From Sphingomonas endolithica (GTDB taxonomy: Bacteria > Pseudomonadota > Alphaproteobacteria > Sphingomonadales > Sphingomonadaceae): a stretch of DNA of 64,000 bases. This document shows, piece after piece, positions 8,753 through 17,620 of the stretch. The stretch lies in assembly GCF_025231525.1 (NCBI RefSeq), contig NZ_CP103057.1:1567001-1631000 (forward strand), read 5' to 3'. Both the position numbers and the translations under genes were made by a program. Position 1 is the stretch's first letter. Each line of letters starts with the position of its first letter. Under the pieces are notes generated by a model. It searched no databases and was not told where the DNA came from. It saw nothing but the letters and a program-made list of their open reading frames with translations.

Positions 8753-9927
8753 CCCGCAAGCAGGAACGCCGCCGCCGAGTCGCGCAATGGGCGGGCATCG
8801 TCGGATGTTCCGCCGTGCTGGCGCTCGTCGTCTGGCGCGTTGCGGGCAGCCCAATCGCCGCATTGGTCATTATCGCAATAGGGTTGGCCGTCGCGCACCG
8901 CCGCATGATCGGCGCCGCCGGCGTGCCGGTGCTGACCTATCACTCGGTCAGCCCCAACCCCTCCTGGCTGCCCTGGGCGCAGGAGATTGCGGTTCACCCC
9001 GACACGTTCGAGCGGCACCTGGCGACCTTGCGACGAATGAAGTGCAACGTCATCGGCACGCGCAATTATGTCGCGACGCGGCTCGCGGGCGATACGCTGC
9101 CTTACAGGACGGTGCTGCTGCATTTCGACGATGGTTACCGCGACAATTGGCTGCATGCGGTGCCGGCGCTGCGGCGTCATGGTTTCGCCGGCACCTTCTT
9201 CGCCTCGCTCGATTTCGTCGAACCGGGCGACACGGTGCGCCCGCCTGATGGTGACGACAGCGGCTATATGAATTGGGCCGAACTCCGCGCGATCGAAGAC
9301 ATACCCTTGCTCGAGGTCGAGCCGCACGGGGTCGATCATGCCCGCGTGCCGGTCTCTGATCGCATCGTCGGGCGCGTGACGGCGGATAATTGGCGCGAAC
9401 TCGCCTGGCTGCAATGGGCGGCGACCCCCGGCCCGAAGCACGACTGGTTCCGCCACGCTGAACCGCCCGCCGTGCCGATCGGGTCGCCGGTGCCCGAATC
9501 CGCGCTGGCACTGGCGGCGCCGCAATGGCGCGACGGGCAGCGTGAGGAAATGCTGGCGATGGAAGCACGTATTACGCGCGACCTGGCGCGCTGCCGCACC
9601 GATTTAAGCGACCGCATCAGCCACCTGCCGCAAATCTTTTGCTGGCCGGAGAATGCCGTGGGGCCGGAGGGACGCCGCATCGCCGCCGACCTCGGCTACC
9701 TGGCGACGACCGGCGGCCGCGGTCGCAACACGGCCGATGAGCCACCCCATGTCATCTCGCGCATCCATATGGGCGACCGGGCGATCGGCATCCGCATCGG
9801 CGCGCTGGAGGCGCTGCACCTGCGCGCTGCGGTCTGCCTGGCCCAGGGCAATCACTATTGGTATCTGGTGATCGGCCCGATGAACTTCCTCCGGCGGATC
9901 GTGTCACGGCTCAGGCATGCCGCGTGA
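8749..9927 (+). CDS. NodB-type polysaccharide deacetylase
   Basis: 392 residues from the ATG overlapping the previous stop. An N-terminal membrane anchor spans about residues 14-50. The catalytic domain begins with the TYHS strand (63-66), motif 1 FDDGY (126-130, catalytic base and metal Asp) and motif 2 HGVDH (194-198, the HxxxH metal ligands). LPQIFCWPEN and TTGGRGRN near the end correspond to the later NodB motifs. Likely removes acetyl groups from GlcNAc-type residues of the exopolysaccharide; in Caulobacter the analogous HfsH is needed for holdfast adhesion and cohesion. A roughly 75-residue insertion follows motif 2. Confidence 0.88.
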   Translation: MTRKQERRRRVAQWAGIVGCSAVLALVVWRVAGSPIAALVIIAIGLAVAHRRMIGAAGVPVLTYHSVSPNPSWLPWAQEIAVHPDTFERHLATLRRMKCNVIGTRNYVATRLAGDTLPYRTVLLHFDDGYRDNWLHAVPALRRHGFAGTFFASLDFVEPGDTVRPPDGDDSGYMNWAELRAIEDIPLLEVEPHGVDHARVPVSDRIVGRVTADNWRELAWLQWAATPGPKHDWFRHAEPPAVPIGSPVPESALALAAPQWRDGQREEMLAMEARITRDLARCRTDLSDRISHLPQIFCWPENAVGPEGRRIAADLGYLATTGGRGRNTADEPPHVISRIHMGDRAIGIRIGALEALHLRAAVCLAQGNHYWYLVIGPMNFLRRIVSRLRHAA

Positions 9928-10008
9928 TCGCCGATAACCATCTTCTTGCCTTTGCCCGGCGCCCGAATGCTGTAGGCGATCTTCACCATTCATCCGTGGA
10001 GGCCGAGC

Positions 10009-10752
10009 GTGGCTGAGTCCGAACCAGACCAGAACCCGTCGCCTGCAAGCTTCCCGCCGCCCGAGCGCCGGTCGGACATGCCGCGGCGCGTGCGCTACGA
10101 ATGCGACATGCGCGGCGTCCCGCTGTTCCTGGAATTCAGCAACCACAATTATGCCCGGCGATTGAAGCCGCGGGTCGATCGCGCGCTTGCGCTCGTCGCC
10201 ATCCTGGTGCTGCTCCCGCTGCTGATCCCGATCGCGATCCTGATCAAGCTTGCCGACGGTGGCCCGATATTCTTCGTCCAGCAGCGCACCGGCTATCTCG
10301 GACGACGCTTTCCCTTGTTCAAGTTCCGCACGATGGTGCCGAATGCCGAGGCGATGAAAGAGGCCCTGCGCGCGCAGAACGTACACGGCCCCGAATCGCC
10401 GGATTTCAAGCTGATCGACGATCCGCGCGTCACTCGTATCGGCCGCTTCCTGCGCAAGACCAGCCTGGATGAACTGCCCAATTTGTGGAACATCGTGCGC
10501 GGCGAGATGTCGTTCGTCGGTCCGCGCCCGACCTCGTTCGATGCCTCGACCTACAAGATGCATCATCTGCCGCGGCTCGCCGCCCGCCCGGGGCTGACCG
10601 GCCTGTGGCAGGTGTCGGGTCGTGCCAATATCGGCTTCGACGAACGCAGCGAGATGGACATCGCCTATATCCGCTCGCTCTCGCCGCAGCAGGATCTGTC
10701 GCTGATGATCAAGACCGTGTCGGCCGTGACCAAGGCCGACGGAGCGCACTAG
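10009..10752 (+). CDS. Initiating bacterial sugar transferase (WcaJ/HfsE type)
   Basis: 247 residues. GTG start with GTGGAGG 6 nt upstream. One hydrophobic re-entrant helix (about residues 58-82) is followed by the catalytic signature PIFFVQQRTGYLGRRFPLFKFRTM, DELPNLWNIVRGEMSFVGPRP and RPGLTGLWQVSGR, all diagnostic for the PF02397 polyprenyl-phosphate hexose-1-phosphate transferases. It lacks the long N-terminal multi-helix domain of full-size WcaJ, so it is the short PssY/HfsE-like form. Role: first committed step, putting a sugar-1-phosphate on undecaprenyl phosphate at the inner membrane. Confidence 0.93.
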   Translation: MAESEPDQNPSPASFPPPERRSDMPRRVRYECDMRGVPLFLEFSNHNYARRLKPRVDRALALVAILVLLPLLIPIAILIKLADGGPIFFVQQRTGYLGRRFPLFKFRTMVPNAEAMKEALRAQNVHGPESPDFKLIDDPRVTRIGRFLRKTSLDELPNLWNIVRGEMSFVGPRPTSFDASTYKMHHLPRLAARPGLTGLWQVSGRANIGFDERSEMDIAYIRSLSPQQDLSLMIKTVSAVTKADGAH

Positions 10753-10785
10753 CAAAGGCATCTAACTGGCCCTCACCGTTCGGCT

Positions 10786-11532
10786 TCAGCGCGGCGGCGT
10801 GGCCGTCACCCGGACATTGTCGAGAAAGAGCGTGACCGGCACCGCATTCGAATTGGCCGTCGCGCCGATCTGGATGCGATCGGCGTAACGCCGCGCCAGC
10901 GGCATGATCGTCGCACCGGTGGCGGCGAGCACCTCACGCCCATCGAGCGTCACGCGCGCGCCGCCATCATCCCCCGCCCCGATCCGCACCGACACCATGA
11001 TGCGATACCAGCGATCGTTGATCAGCGGCGTGGCATCGTCGCGCGTCCAGGCGCTGGCGATGCCGATCTTGGACCGATCGATGCGCAGCCGCCCATGGCG
11101 CAGGTACAGCCGGATACCCGGATTGCCCCCTTCACCGCAGGTCGCGCATTCGACATCGAGCAATTGGATCGAGTTCAACGGCGTGCCGCCTGCCACGTAG
11201 AGGTCGAACGCGACGGCAAGCCGCGTGCCCTCCACCATCGGTAGGGTCCGGGCGACCAGATCGGCCTTGCTCACCTGGTCGGTCTTGGCGGCGGCCGAGG
11301 CACGCAGCGCCATGCCCGGCCGCCCGGGCGCCGGCACGGCGGCCACCGTGCCCCGCTCCTGCTGCCGTATCGCCCAGACCGCGCCCGGGCAGAGGCCGGT
11401 GCACAACCCGCGCTCGAAATCGTCGCTGAAGGCAAAGCGCCCACTAGGCGTCGGGGTGCGCTGCAGCAATGCAGCGGTCGCGGTACCGGCAAGCGCGATG
11501 GCAAGCATGGCGGGCACGATGCGGCGGGTCAT
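10786..11532 (-). CDS. Secreted concanavalin/LamG-like protein, possible polysaccharide lyase relative
   Basis: 248 residues. A signal peptide (residues 1 to about 28, MTRRIVPAMLAIALAG) is followed by a predicted all-beta domain: RFAFSDDFERG, AVWAIRQQERG, RLAVAFDLYVAGG, IRLYLRHGRLRI and RWYRIMVSVRIG, then GARVTLDGREVL and DNVRVTATPPR at the end. The strand order suggests a jelly-roll of the LamG or PL-lyase kind, but I see no recognisable catalytic residues. It overlaps the GT2 gene by ATGA, so it belongs to the exopolysaccharide operon and may bind or trim the polymer in the periplasm. Function unproven. Confidence 0.6.
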   Translation of the reverse strand: MTRRIVPAMLAIALAGTATAALLQRTPTPSGRFAFSDDFERGLCTGLCPGAVWAIRQQERGTVAAVPAPGRPGMALRASAAAKTDQVSKADLVARTLPMVEGTRLAVAFDLYVAGGTPLNSIQLLDVECATCGEGGNPGIRLYLRHGRLRIDRSKIGIASAWTRDDATPLINDRWYRIMVSVRIGAGDDGGARVTLDGREVLAATGATIMPLARRYADRIQIGATANSNAVPVTLFLDNVRVTATPPR

Positions 11533-12686
11533 GCGGGTGCCTTTTGCGGAGTCCATTGCGCGTAGCGACGGCCGGCGAGGAACAGCATCACGCCCACGCC
11601 GAGCCCCGCCAGGTGCAGCATCGCGCCGTAAGCGAGGCCGAGCGGCCGGGGCAGCTTCAGCATCGTCAGGAACCCGATCGCGCCGAGCGCAAAGCCGGCC
11701 GAGAGTGCGGCAAAGACCAGGCTCCACGGCATATGACCACGCGCGGCGAGCAGCCCCGAGAGCAACCACAAGGGCGGGAGCGTCAGCGGCGCCAGTCGGC
11801 GCGCCAGCTTGTGCATGATCAGCCCCACGCCGTACCAGCCGGTGCGCATCGGGTTCATCAGCGCGCGCCGCCGCCACAATCCGGTCATGCCGCGTACCGT
11901 GATCCGCACGCGGCGGCGGAACTGCTGTCGGTCGCCGCCGATGCTGTGCTCGTACACCTTCGCCGCCGGGGCGAAGGCGATCCGCCTTCCCGCCGCGACG
12001 GCTGCGGTGCTGATATAGAAATCGTCGGTGGCATCGGCGACGACATGCGGCATCAGCGCCGCCCTGATCGCGTAGATCCCGCCGTCCGCCGATACACAGC
12101 CGAACAGATCATCCTCCGCTCGGCGCATTGCCGATTCGTAAGCGCGAAACACGCGGTCGGCACCGGCAAAGCGCCCGCCGCGCCGCCCGCCTCCGCGGAT
12201 CGTCTCCACGCTCCCCGCGACTGCCCCAACTGCCGGGTCGGCAAACGGTGCGATCAACGCAGGCACGGTGCCGGCATCGAACAACGGATCGGCATCGCTC
12301 ATCACCAGCACCGCGCCCGTGCAGGACGGCACGATCCGATTGAGCATCGCCGCCTTGCCGCCCCGTGGCCCGCGCACCAGCCGCACGCCGCGACCGGCAA
12401 AGCGCTCGACCACCGCACACGTATCGTCGTTCGACCCGTCATCACCGACCACGATCTCCGCCGCGCCCGGCCATGCCTCCAGCGCGGCGATGACCGACTC
12501 GAGCTTGGCACCGATGCGTGGCGCCTCGTTATACGCGCAGATAACGATCGAGATGGTGGGCAGGCCTCCGGTCGAATGATCGGCGCGGCGCCGACCAGCG
12601 ATCGCGGCAGCCCCGATCAGCACCAGCGGATAGCCGAGATAGGCGATCACCGGCACCAGGATCAGGACAATCGCAGCAATCTCCAC
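11529..12686 (-). CDS. GT2-family membrane glycosyltransferase
   Basis: 385 residues from the GTG at 12686, chosen because GGGAG lies 6 nt upstream; longer in-frame forms run into the bioF promoter. One N-terminal helix (residues 1-24) precedes the GT-A domain: ISIVICAYNEAPRI, VGDDGSNDDT (first Asp motif), GGKAAMLNR, VLVMSDADPLF (the DxD) and ADATDDFY, then the Gln/Arg element QQFRRRVRI. Two to four C-terminal helices follow (from about residue 285). This resembles the membrane-anchored GT2 enzymes of exopolysaccharide loci such as HfsG. It forms a two-gene unit with the secreted beta-sandwich protein. Confidence 0.87.
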   Translation of the reverse strand: MEIAAIVLILVPVIAYLGYPLVLIGAAAIAGRRRADHSTGGLPTISIVICAYNEAPRIGAKLESVIAALEAWPGAAEIVVGDDGSNDDTCAVVERFAGRGVRLVRGPRGGKAAMLNRIVPSCTGAVLVMSDADPLFDAGTVPALIAPFADPAVGAVAGSVETIRGGGRRGGRFAGADRVFRAYESAMRRAEDDLFGCVSADGGIYAIRAALMPHVVADATDDFYISTAAVAAGRRIAFAPAAKVYEHSIGGDRQQFRRRVRITVRGMTGLWRRRALMNPMRTGWYGVGLIMHKLARRLAPLTLPPLWLLSGLLAARGHMPWSLVFAALSAGFALGAIGFLTMLKLPRPLGLAYGAMLHLAGLGVGVMLFLAGRRYAQWTPQKAPA

Positions 12687-12770
12687 ATCCGGCTCCCATT
12701 GGCATTGCCCGGCTTCTAGCCGCAAGAGCGTTGCCGGAGCGCTAACGCCGCGCGCTTCTGCCAGAAAGTC

Positions 12771-12789
12771 GTGCTGGCCTCCCCAGCAC
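12771..12789. promoter_or_regulatory. Perfect 7-bp hairpin upstream of bioF
   Basis: GTGCTGG and CCAGCAC flank a 5-nt loop in the 124-bp gap between the divergent GT2 and bioF genes, ending 21 nt before the bioF start. There is no T-tract, so it is not an intrinsic terminator. It could be an operator or 5'-UTR hairpin for the biotin operon. I did not find the BioR-type TTATCTATAA motif. Confidence 0.35.
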
Positions 12790-12810
12790 ACTTGTCGGTA
12801 TGGCCGCGGC

Positions 12811-13935
12811 ATGACGTTCCTCACGGCCCAGCACGCCGACCTCAGCACGCTCGCGGCGCAAGCACGGTTGCGGCGCCTCCAGCCCCGCACAGGCGTGGAT
12901 TTCAGCTCGAACGACTATCTCGCGCTGGCCCATGCCCCCCGCCTGCGCACCGCCGCGGTCGACGCCTTGTCGCGCGGAGTGGGGCTGGGATCGGGCGGAT
13001 CGCGGCTGTTACGCGGCAACGATCCTGAACATGAGGCGCTGGAACAGGAAGCGGCGCGCTTTTTCGGCAGTGAAAGCGCCTTGTTCTTCTCCACCGGCTA
13101 TGCCGCCAACGCGGCCTTGCTCTCGACGCTGCCGCAAACAGGCGACCTGATCGTGCACGACGCGCTGATCCACGCCAGCGCGCATGAAGGCATGCGCCTC
13201 GCCCGCGCCGATCACGCCTCCACGCCCCACAACGACGTGGACGCCATCGCCGACACCATCGCCGCCTGGCGCCGCGGCGGCGCCACCGGGCAGGCATGGA
13301 TCGCGGTCGAAAGCCTGTACAGCATGGACGGAGACCGCGCACCGCTTGCCGATCTCATCGCCCTCGCCGATCGGCTGGGCGCGATGCTGCTAGTCGACGA
13401 GGCGCATGCGACCGGCGTGTTCGGCGCGCAGGGGCGTGGCCTGGCCGCCGGGCTCGACGGCCGTGAGAACGTGATCACGCTGCGCACCTGCGGCAAGGCG
13501 CTGGGCTGCGAAGGCGCCTTGCTGTGCGCGCCCGGCATCGTCCGCGACATGCTGGTCAATCGCGGCCGCGCGTTCATCTTCTCGACCGCGCCATCGCCGC
13601 TGATCGCCGCGGTGGTGCGCGAGAGCCTGCACATCCTTGCCAACGAACCGGTACGGCGCAATGCGCTCCAAAGGCTGATCGACCATGCCGGGCGCGTGCT
13701 CGCGCCGCACGGCGTGGTTGCCACCGGGTCGCAGATCATGCCGCTGGTGCTGGGCGACGATACGCGCACGATGCGCGTGGCCGCGGCGATGCAGGCCGCC
13801 GGCTTCGACGTTCGCGGAGTCCGCCCGCCGACGGTGCCCGCCGGCACGACTCGGCTGCGCATCTCGCTGACGCTGAACGTCGGCACGGACGAGATCGATG
13901 CGTTGGGCATCGCCCTGGGGGACACATTACGATGA
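12811..13935 (+). CDS. bioF: 8-amino-7-oxononanoate synthase
   Basis: 374 residues. PLP-dependent alpha-oxoamine synthase that condenses pimeloyl-thioester with alanine to give KAPA in biotin synthesis. Visible hallmarks are [10 protein letters not shown] near residue 32, [11 protein letters not shown] (61-71), [19 protein letters not shown] (Asp196 contacts the PLP pyridine nitrogen) and [10 protein letters not shown] with Lys229 as the Schiff-base lysine. Length is close to the usual 380-390. It is the first gene of bioFDA and overlaps bioD by ATGA. Confidence 0.92.
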   Translation: MTFLTAQHADLSTLAAQARLRRLQPRTGVDFSSNDYLALAHAPRLRTAAVDALSRGVGLGSGGSRLLRGNDPEHEALEQEAARFFGSESALFFSTGYAANAALLSTLPQTGDLIVHDALIHASAHEGMRLARADHASTPHNDVDAIADTIAAWRRGGATGQAWIAVESLYSMDGDRAPLADLIALADRLGAMLLVDEAHATGVFGAQGRGLAAGLDGRENVITLRTCGKALGCEGALLCAPGIVRDMLVNRGRAFIFSTAPSPLIAAVVRESLHILANEPVRRNALQRLIDHAGRVLAPHGVVATGSQIMPLVLGDDTRTMRVAAAMQAAGFDVRGVRPPTVPAGTTRLRISLTLNVGTDEIDALGIALGDTLR

Positions 13936-14555
13936 GCCATGGCGCGATCGTCGTCACGGGCACCGATACCGACATCGGCAAGACGGTGTTTGCCGCCGCG
14001 CTCGCCGCGGCGCTCGATGCCCATTACTGGAAGCCGGTCCAGGCAGGGCTGGAGGACGGCAGCGATGCGGCCCGCGTTACGACGCTCGGCGTTCCCGCCG
14101 ATCGCGTGCTGCCCGAGGCGTACCGCCTCACCACCCCCTGCTCCCCGCACCACGCCGCGGCGATCGACGGCGTGTCGATCAATCCCGCGCGGCTCGATCC
14201 GCCCGCTTACCGGCCGTTGGTGATCGAGGGCGCGGGCGGCGCGCTGGTGCCGGTCGCGCCCGATCTGCTGTTCGCCGATCTCTTCGCGCGCTGGCGCCTG
14301 CCGGTGGTAATCGTCGCGCGCACCGGGCTCGGCACGATCAACCACAGCCTGCTGACGATCGAGGCGCTACGCGCTCGCGCCGTGCCGATCCTCGGCATCG
14401 CCTTTGTCGGCGACGCGGTGGAAGACAGCGAAGCGACGATCGCGCGGATCGGCCAGGTGCTTCGGCTCGGCCGCCTGCCGCTGCTCGCGCCGCTCGATCG
14501 CGAAACGCTGGCGCGCGCCTTCGCCGCTCAGTTTGACTTGGCCGTTTTCCGATGA
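13932..14555 (+). CDS. bioD: Dethiobiotin synthetase
   Basis: 207 residues from the ATG overlapping the bioF stop. The P-loop [10 protein letters not shown] (9-18) has the BioD-specific spacing. WKPVQAG (about 35-41) binds DAPA, and [12 protein letters not shown] (the EGAGG magnesium/phosphate loop) and [23 protein letters not shown] follow. ATP-dependent carboxylation and ring closure of 7,8-diaminononanoate. It ends in ATGA overlapping bioA. Confidence 0.93.
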   Translation: MSHGAIVVTGTDTDIGKTVFAAALAAALDAHYWKPVQAGLEDGSDAARVTTLGVPADRVLPEAYRLTTPCSPHHAAAIDGVSINPARLDPPAYRPLVIEGAGGALVPVAPDLLFADLFARWRLPVVIVARTGLGTINHSLLTIEALRARAVPILGIAFVGDAVEDSEATIARIGQVLRLGRLPLLAPLDRETLARAFAAQFDLAVFR

Positions 14556-15808
14556 ACTCGCCGATCTGGCATCCGTTCACGCAGCACGGTCTGGGCGAGC
14601 CGATCCCGCTCGTCACGCACGGGGCGGGTGCGGCGCTGTTCACGCAGGACGGGCGCCGCATCATCGACGGCATCTCCTCCTGGTGGGTGACGACGCACGG
14701 CCACAGCCATCCGCGCATCATGGCGGCGATCGCCGATCAGGCGCAGCGGCTCGACCAGATCATCTTTGCCGGCTGGACGCACGAGCCGGCCGAGACGCTG
14801 GCGGCAGGCTTGCGCGCGATCATGCCCGCGGCGCTGACCCGCGTGTTCTTCTCCGATTCGGGGTCGACCAGCGTGGAGGTCGCGCTGAAGATGGCGCTGG
14901 GCTTCTGGCGCAACCGTGGCGAGGCGCGCGACCGCATCCTGGTGCTGGAGCACAGCTACCACGGGGACACGATCGGCGCGATGTCGGTCGGCGCGCGCGG
15001 CGTGTTCAACCAGGCCTATGCGCCGTTGCTGTTCGATGTCGGCACGATCCCCTTCCCTGCCACCGGCGCCGAGCAGGCGACGCTGGACGCCTTGGAAGCC
15101 GCCTGCCGCGCAAAACCCGCCGCCTTCATCGTCGAGCCGCTGATCCTGGGCGCCGGCGGCATGCTGATCTATCCGCCCTGGGTGCTGGCAGAAATGCGCG
15201 CGATCTGCGCGCGGCACGACGTGCTGTTCATCGCCGACGAGGTGATGACCGCTTGGGGCCGTACCGGCACGCTGCTGGCGTGCGAGCAGGCAGGCGTCGT
15301 GCCCGACATACTATGCCTGTCCAAGGGGCTGACCGGCGGCGCGGTGCCGCTCGCCGTGACGATGGCGAGCGAGGCGATCTATGCGGCACACCTGTCCAGC
15401 GATCGATCGCGCATGTTCTTCCACTCGTCGAGCTACACCGCCAACCCGATCGCCTGCGCCGCAGCCAACGCCAACCTCGCCATCTGGCGCGAAGAACCGG
15501 TCGCCGAGCGCATCGCGACACTGGCGACGCGGCAGCGGCACCACTTGGCCGGGCTGGCCACGCTGCCTGGCATATGCGACGCCCGGTCGATCGGCACGAT
15601 CACCGCGATCGACATCGAGGATCGCGCAGAGCCCGGCTATCTCTCGCATCTCGCCCCCCGCCTGCTCGAACAGTTCCGCACGCACAACCTGCTGCTCCGC
15701 CCGCTCGGCAACACGATCTACGTCATGCCGCCTTACTGCATCGACGAGCACGATCTCGCCGCGCTGTACCAGGGCATCGCCGAGGCATTGGCCGTGGTGA
15801 GTCGTTGA
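14552..15808 (+). CDS. bioA: Adenosylmethionine-8-amino-7-oxononanoate aminotransferase
   Basis: 418 residues. Class III PLP aminotransferase that makes 7,8-diaminopelargonic acid from KAPA with SAM as amino donor. IWHPFTQH at the N-terminus and [16 protein letters not shown] are BioA-specific. [45 protein letters not shown] (Asp229 contacts PLP) and CLSKGLTGG (Lys258, Schiff base) complete the active site. Last gene of the bioFDA unit. bioB and a pimeloyl-ACP methyltransferase are not in the window. Confidence 0.94.
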   Translation: MNSPIWHPFTQHGLGEPIPLVTHGAGAALFTQDGRRIIDGISSWWVTTHGHSHPRIMAAIADQAQRLDQIIFAGWTHEPAETLAAGLRAIMPAALTRVFFSDSGSTSVEVALKMALGFWRNRGEARDRILVLEHSYHGDTIGAMSVGARGVFNQAYAPLLFDVGTIPFPATGAEQATLDALEAACRAKPAAFIVEPLILGAGGMLIYPPWVLAEMRAICARHDVLFIADEVMTAWGRTGTLLACEQAGVVPDILCLSKGLTGGAVPLAVTMASEAIYAAHLSSDRSRMFFHSSSYTANPIACAAANANLAIWREEPVAERIATLATRQRHHLAGLATLPGICDARSIGTITAIDIEDRAEPGYLSHLAPRLLEQFRTHNLLLRPLGNTIYVMPPYCIDEHDLAALYQGIAEALAVVSR

Positions 15809-15910
15809 ACGGAGAATAAGATAGGTTTCGGAAACGGCCGATGACGGTTCCGGGGTGGCAAGCCTATCCGCAGCTTATGTCGATCCATTCGATCGAGGCG
15901 GGACCATCTC

Positions 15911-16519
15911 CTACCGATCGGCGAAGCCAACGCCCCACCGACGAAAGCGATCGACCGCGCGTGCCGGCTTCATCTTCACCGTAACTTCGGTCGCCGGTCG
16001 CTCCGCCACAAACAGATGCATCGATCCCGCCGGCGCGAGCTCGATCAACTCGCCATGCTCGTTCAGTTCATACCCCGGGCCATAGCGTTCCAGGAGCATA
16101 TTGATGCAATGCCGATATTCACTACGGCCCAGCACAGTGTTGAAGTTGCTGTAATGGTATTTTCGACCACTTCCGTTACGCGGCTGCTTGTGCTGCGGCT
16201 TGCTCACATGGTCGAAAAGGAACTCGATCATGTCGAAAAGGTCGGCTTCGGAATAGGTTGGCAGTCTTTCGAGGATCGGCCACAGGTTCGGCTTCATCAG
16301 CGTGAAGAGGACATAAGTCTCCACCGACCCGCCCACCGCACCCTCGGCATCCCCACCGTCCTCGGCAGAATAGCCAAAGGCTTCATCATAATATCCGTCC
16401 GATTGAAGCTGCTCGTAAGCACTGCCAAACAGTGCCTCGAGCGTATCGAAATCGATCCGCACCACGCCGCCTGCCTTGCGCGCGCTGTAATAGACTCGGG
16501 TCTCGGATGCATCGGGCAT
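15911..16519 (-). CDS. Conserved hypothetical protein, AbiJ/HEPN-associated flavour
   Basis: 202 residues from the ATG at 16519; the upstream TTG at 16534 is also possible, and neither has a good ribosome site. Soluble, acidic middle. The segments DGYYDEAFGYSAEDGG, LMKPNLWPI, YSEADLFDMIEFLFDHVSKP and CINMLLERYGPGYELNEHGELIEL resemble a hypothetical family I associate with abortive-infection (AbiJ-type) proteins; this is from memory and uncertain. It stands alone at the left end of the low-GC region, convergent with bioA. No catalytic motif recognised. Confidence 0.6.
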   Translation of the reverse strand: MPDASETRVYYSARKAGGVVRIDFDTLEALFGSAYEQLQSDGYYDEAFGYSAEDGGDAEGAVGGSVETYVLFTLMKPNLWPILERLPTYSEADLFDMIEFLFDHVSKPQHKQPRNGSGRKYHYSNFNTVLGRSEYRHCINMLLERYGPGYELNEHGELIELAPAGSMHLFVAERPATEVTVKMKPARAVDRFRRWGVGFADR

Positions 16520-16638
16520 GACGCCATAGTACAAGATGGCTCAGTTCTTCACCACATCGTTCGCCGCGCCCACGGCACCTCCGGCCTTGCCCGCCGAGCC
16601 GACAATCAACGCGCGCTCAGCGGGCCCATGTAATAAGG

Positions 16639-16734
16639 ATGCACATCGTGCGGTGCACGCCGTACCCCTGGCTCGCGTCCAACACCCGCGGGCGCCTGGG
16701 CCACGTGCACGATTGCGCAACCACCACGTGCTAA
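16639..16734 (+). CDS. Short leader ORF in front of the methyltransferase gene
   Basis: 31 codons, MHIVRCTPYPWL and so on, with AAGG 3-6 nt before its ATG. Its TAA overlaps the ATG of the next gene (TAATG, 16732-16736). The downstream gene has no ribosome site of its own, so this small ORF may drive translation by coupling. Alternatively it is a decayed remnant; its start reads like the first strand of a glycosyltransferase. Confidence 0.35.
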   Translation: MHIVRCTPYPWLASNTRGRLGHVHDCATTTC

Positions 16735-17447
16735 TGTTCACCGGGATCCGCAAGCAAGGTAGAATTGTGGGATTACGCAAAGGCTCGCTCGCCAAACGGT
16801 TATCGACCCATTTTCGACGCGGGCGCGACCATCAGCTCCGGTCGTTGATCGAACGGATTGCGCGAGACAAAGCCGGCGTGCGGATCCTCGACATGGGCGG
16901 CTCGGCCCCGTACTGGCTCCGCGTCGGGGTCGACTTTCTTCGCGCACATCATTGCCACGTGACCATTCTGAACCTGCACGCCTCGGAGCTTGGCGGCGAA
17001 CAATATCCGGCCGACATATTCGCACTGGCCGTCGGCGATGCGTGCGACATGCCGCAATATCGTGACGATAGTTTCGACCTTTCGCACTCCAACTCGGTTG
17101 TAGAACATCTGCTCACATGGCCGTCCATGAAGAAGTTCGCTACCGAGACGCGCAGAGTCGCCGCCAGCTATTATGTTCAAACGCCGAACTTCTGGTTTCC
17201 CATCGATCCACATTACTACGGATTGCCATTTTTCCATTGGCTGCCCCGGCCAACTCGCGCCTCGCTTTTCCACCGCTTCAGCATCGCGCAAGGCGGTCGC
17301 GCGCCCGACTGGGATCATGCCTTCGACCCGATCGACAAGTCGCGCCTTCTGGACCGCAGGCAGATGCAGACGCTGTTTCCGGATGGGCATCTCACCGTGG
17401 AGCGACTGGCCGGGCTGGGAAAGTCCCTGATAATGACCCGAGGCTAG
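16734..17447 (+). CDS. Class I SAM-dependent methyltransferase
   Basis: 237 residues. Basic N-terminus, then motif I VRILDMGGSAPYW (about residues 50-62), ILNLHASELG (acidic-loop region of motif II is atypical), GDACDMPQYRDDSFDLSHSNSVVEHL (motifs II-IV) and a C-terminal WFPIDPHYYGLPFFHWLP segment. This is the Methyltransf_11/23 pattern often found in polysaccharide and lipid-modifying loci. The ATG has no Shine-Dalgarno; see the leader ORF. A strong hairpin follows the stop directly. Substrate unknown. Confidence 0.75.
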   Translation: MFTGIRKQGRIVGLRKGSLAKRLSTHFRRGRDHQLRSLIERIARDKAGVRILDMGGSAPYWLRVGVDFLRAHHCHVTILNLHASELGGEQYPADIFALAVGDACDMPQYRDDSFDLSHSNSVVEHLLTWPSMKKFATETRRVAASYYVQTPNFWFPIDPHYYGLPFFHWLPRPTRASLFHRFSIAQGGRAPDWDHAFDPIDKSRLLDRRQMQTLFPDGHLTVERLAGLGKSLIMTRG

Positions 17448-17472
17448 TGGCGCTCAGGGGACCTGAGCGCCA
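17448..17472 (+). terminator. 11-bp perfect hairpin directly after the methyltransferase stop
   Basis: TGGCGCTCAGG pairs with CCTGAGCGCCA around a 3-nt loop, starting at the base after TAG. No U-run follows, so it could be a Rho-assisted or mRNA-stabilising structure and not a full intrinsic terminator. Confidence 0.55.
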
Positions 17473-17620
17473 TCGCCGGATGGCCGGCGCCGCCGCTGCC
17501 GCGCCTAGGAGCGGCAGGTCTGGGAAAATCGAACGTGACGCTCTCCGGCTATCGGGTGCACACAAACACGGCTATGCGGCAGCGGGATCGTGGATATGTC
17601 CGCAACGGGAAGATCGATTG

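Noticed and set aside
14404..15819. 471-residue frame overlapping bioA
   Set aside because: Out-of-frame shadow; bioA carries all catalytic motifs and ATGA coupling.
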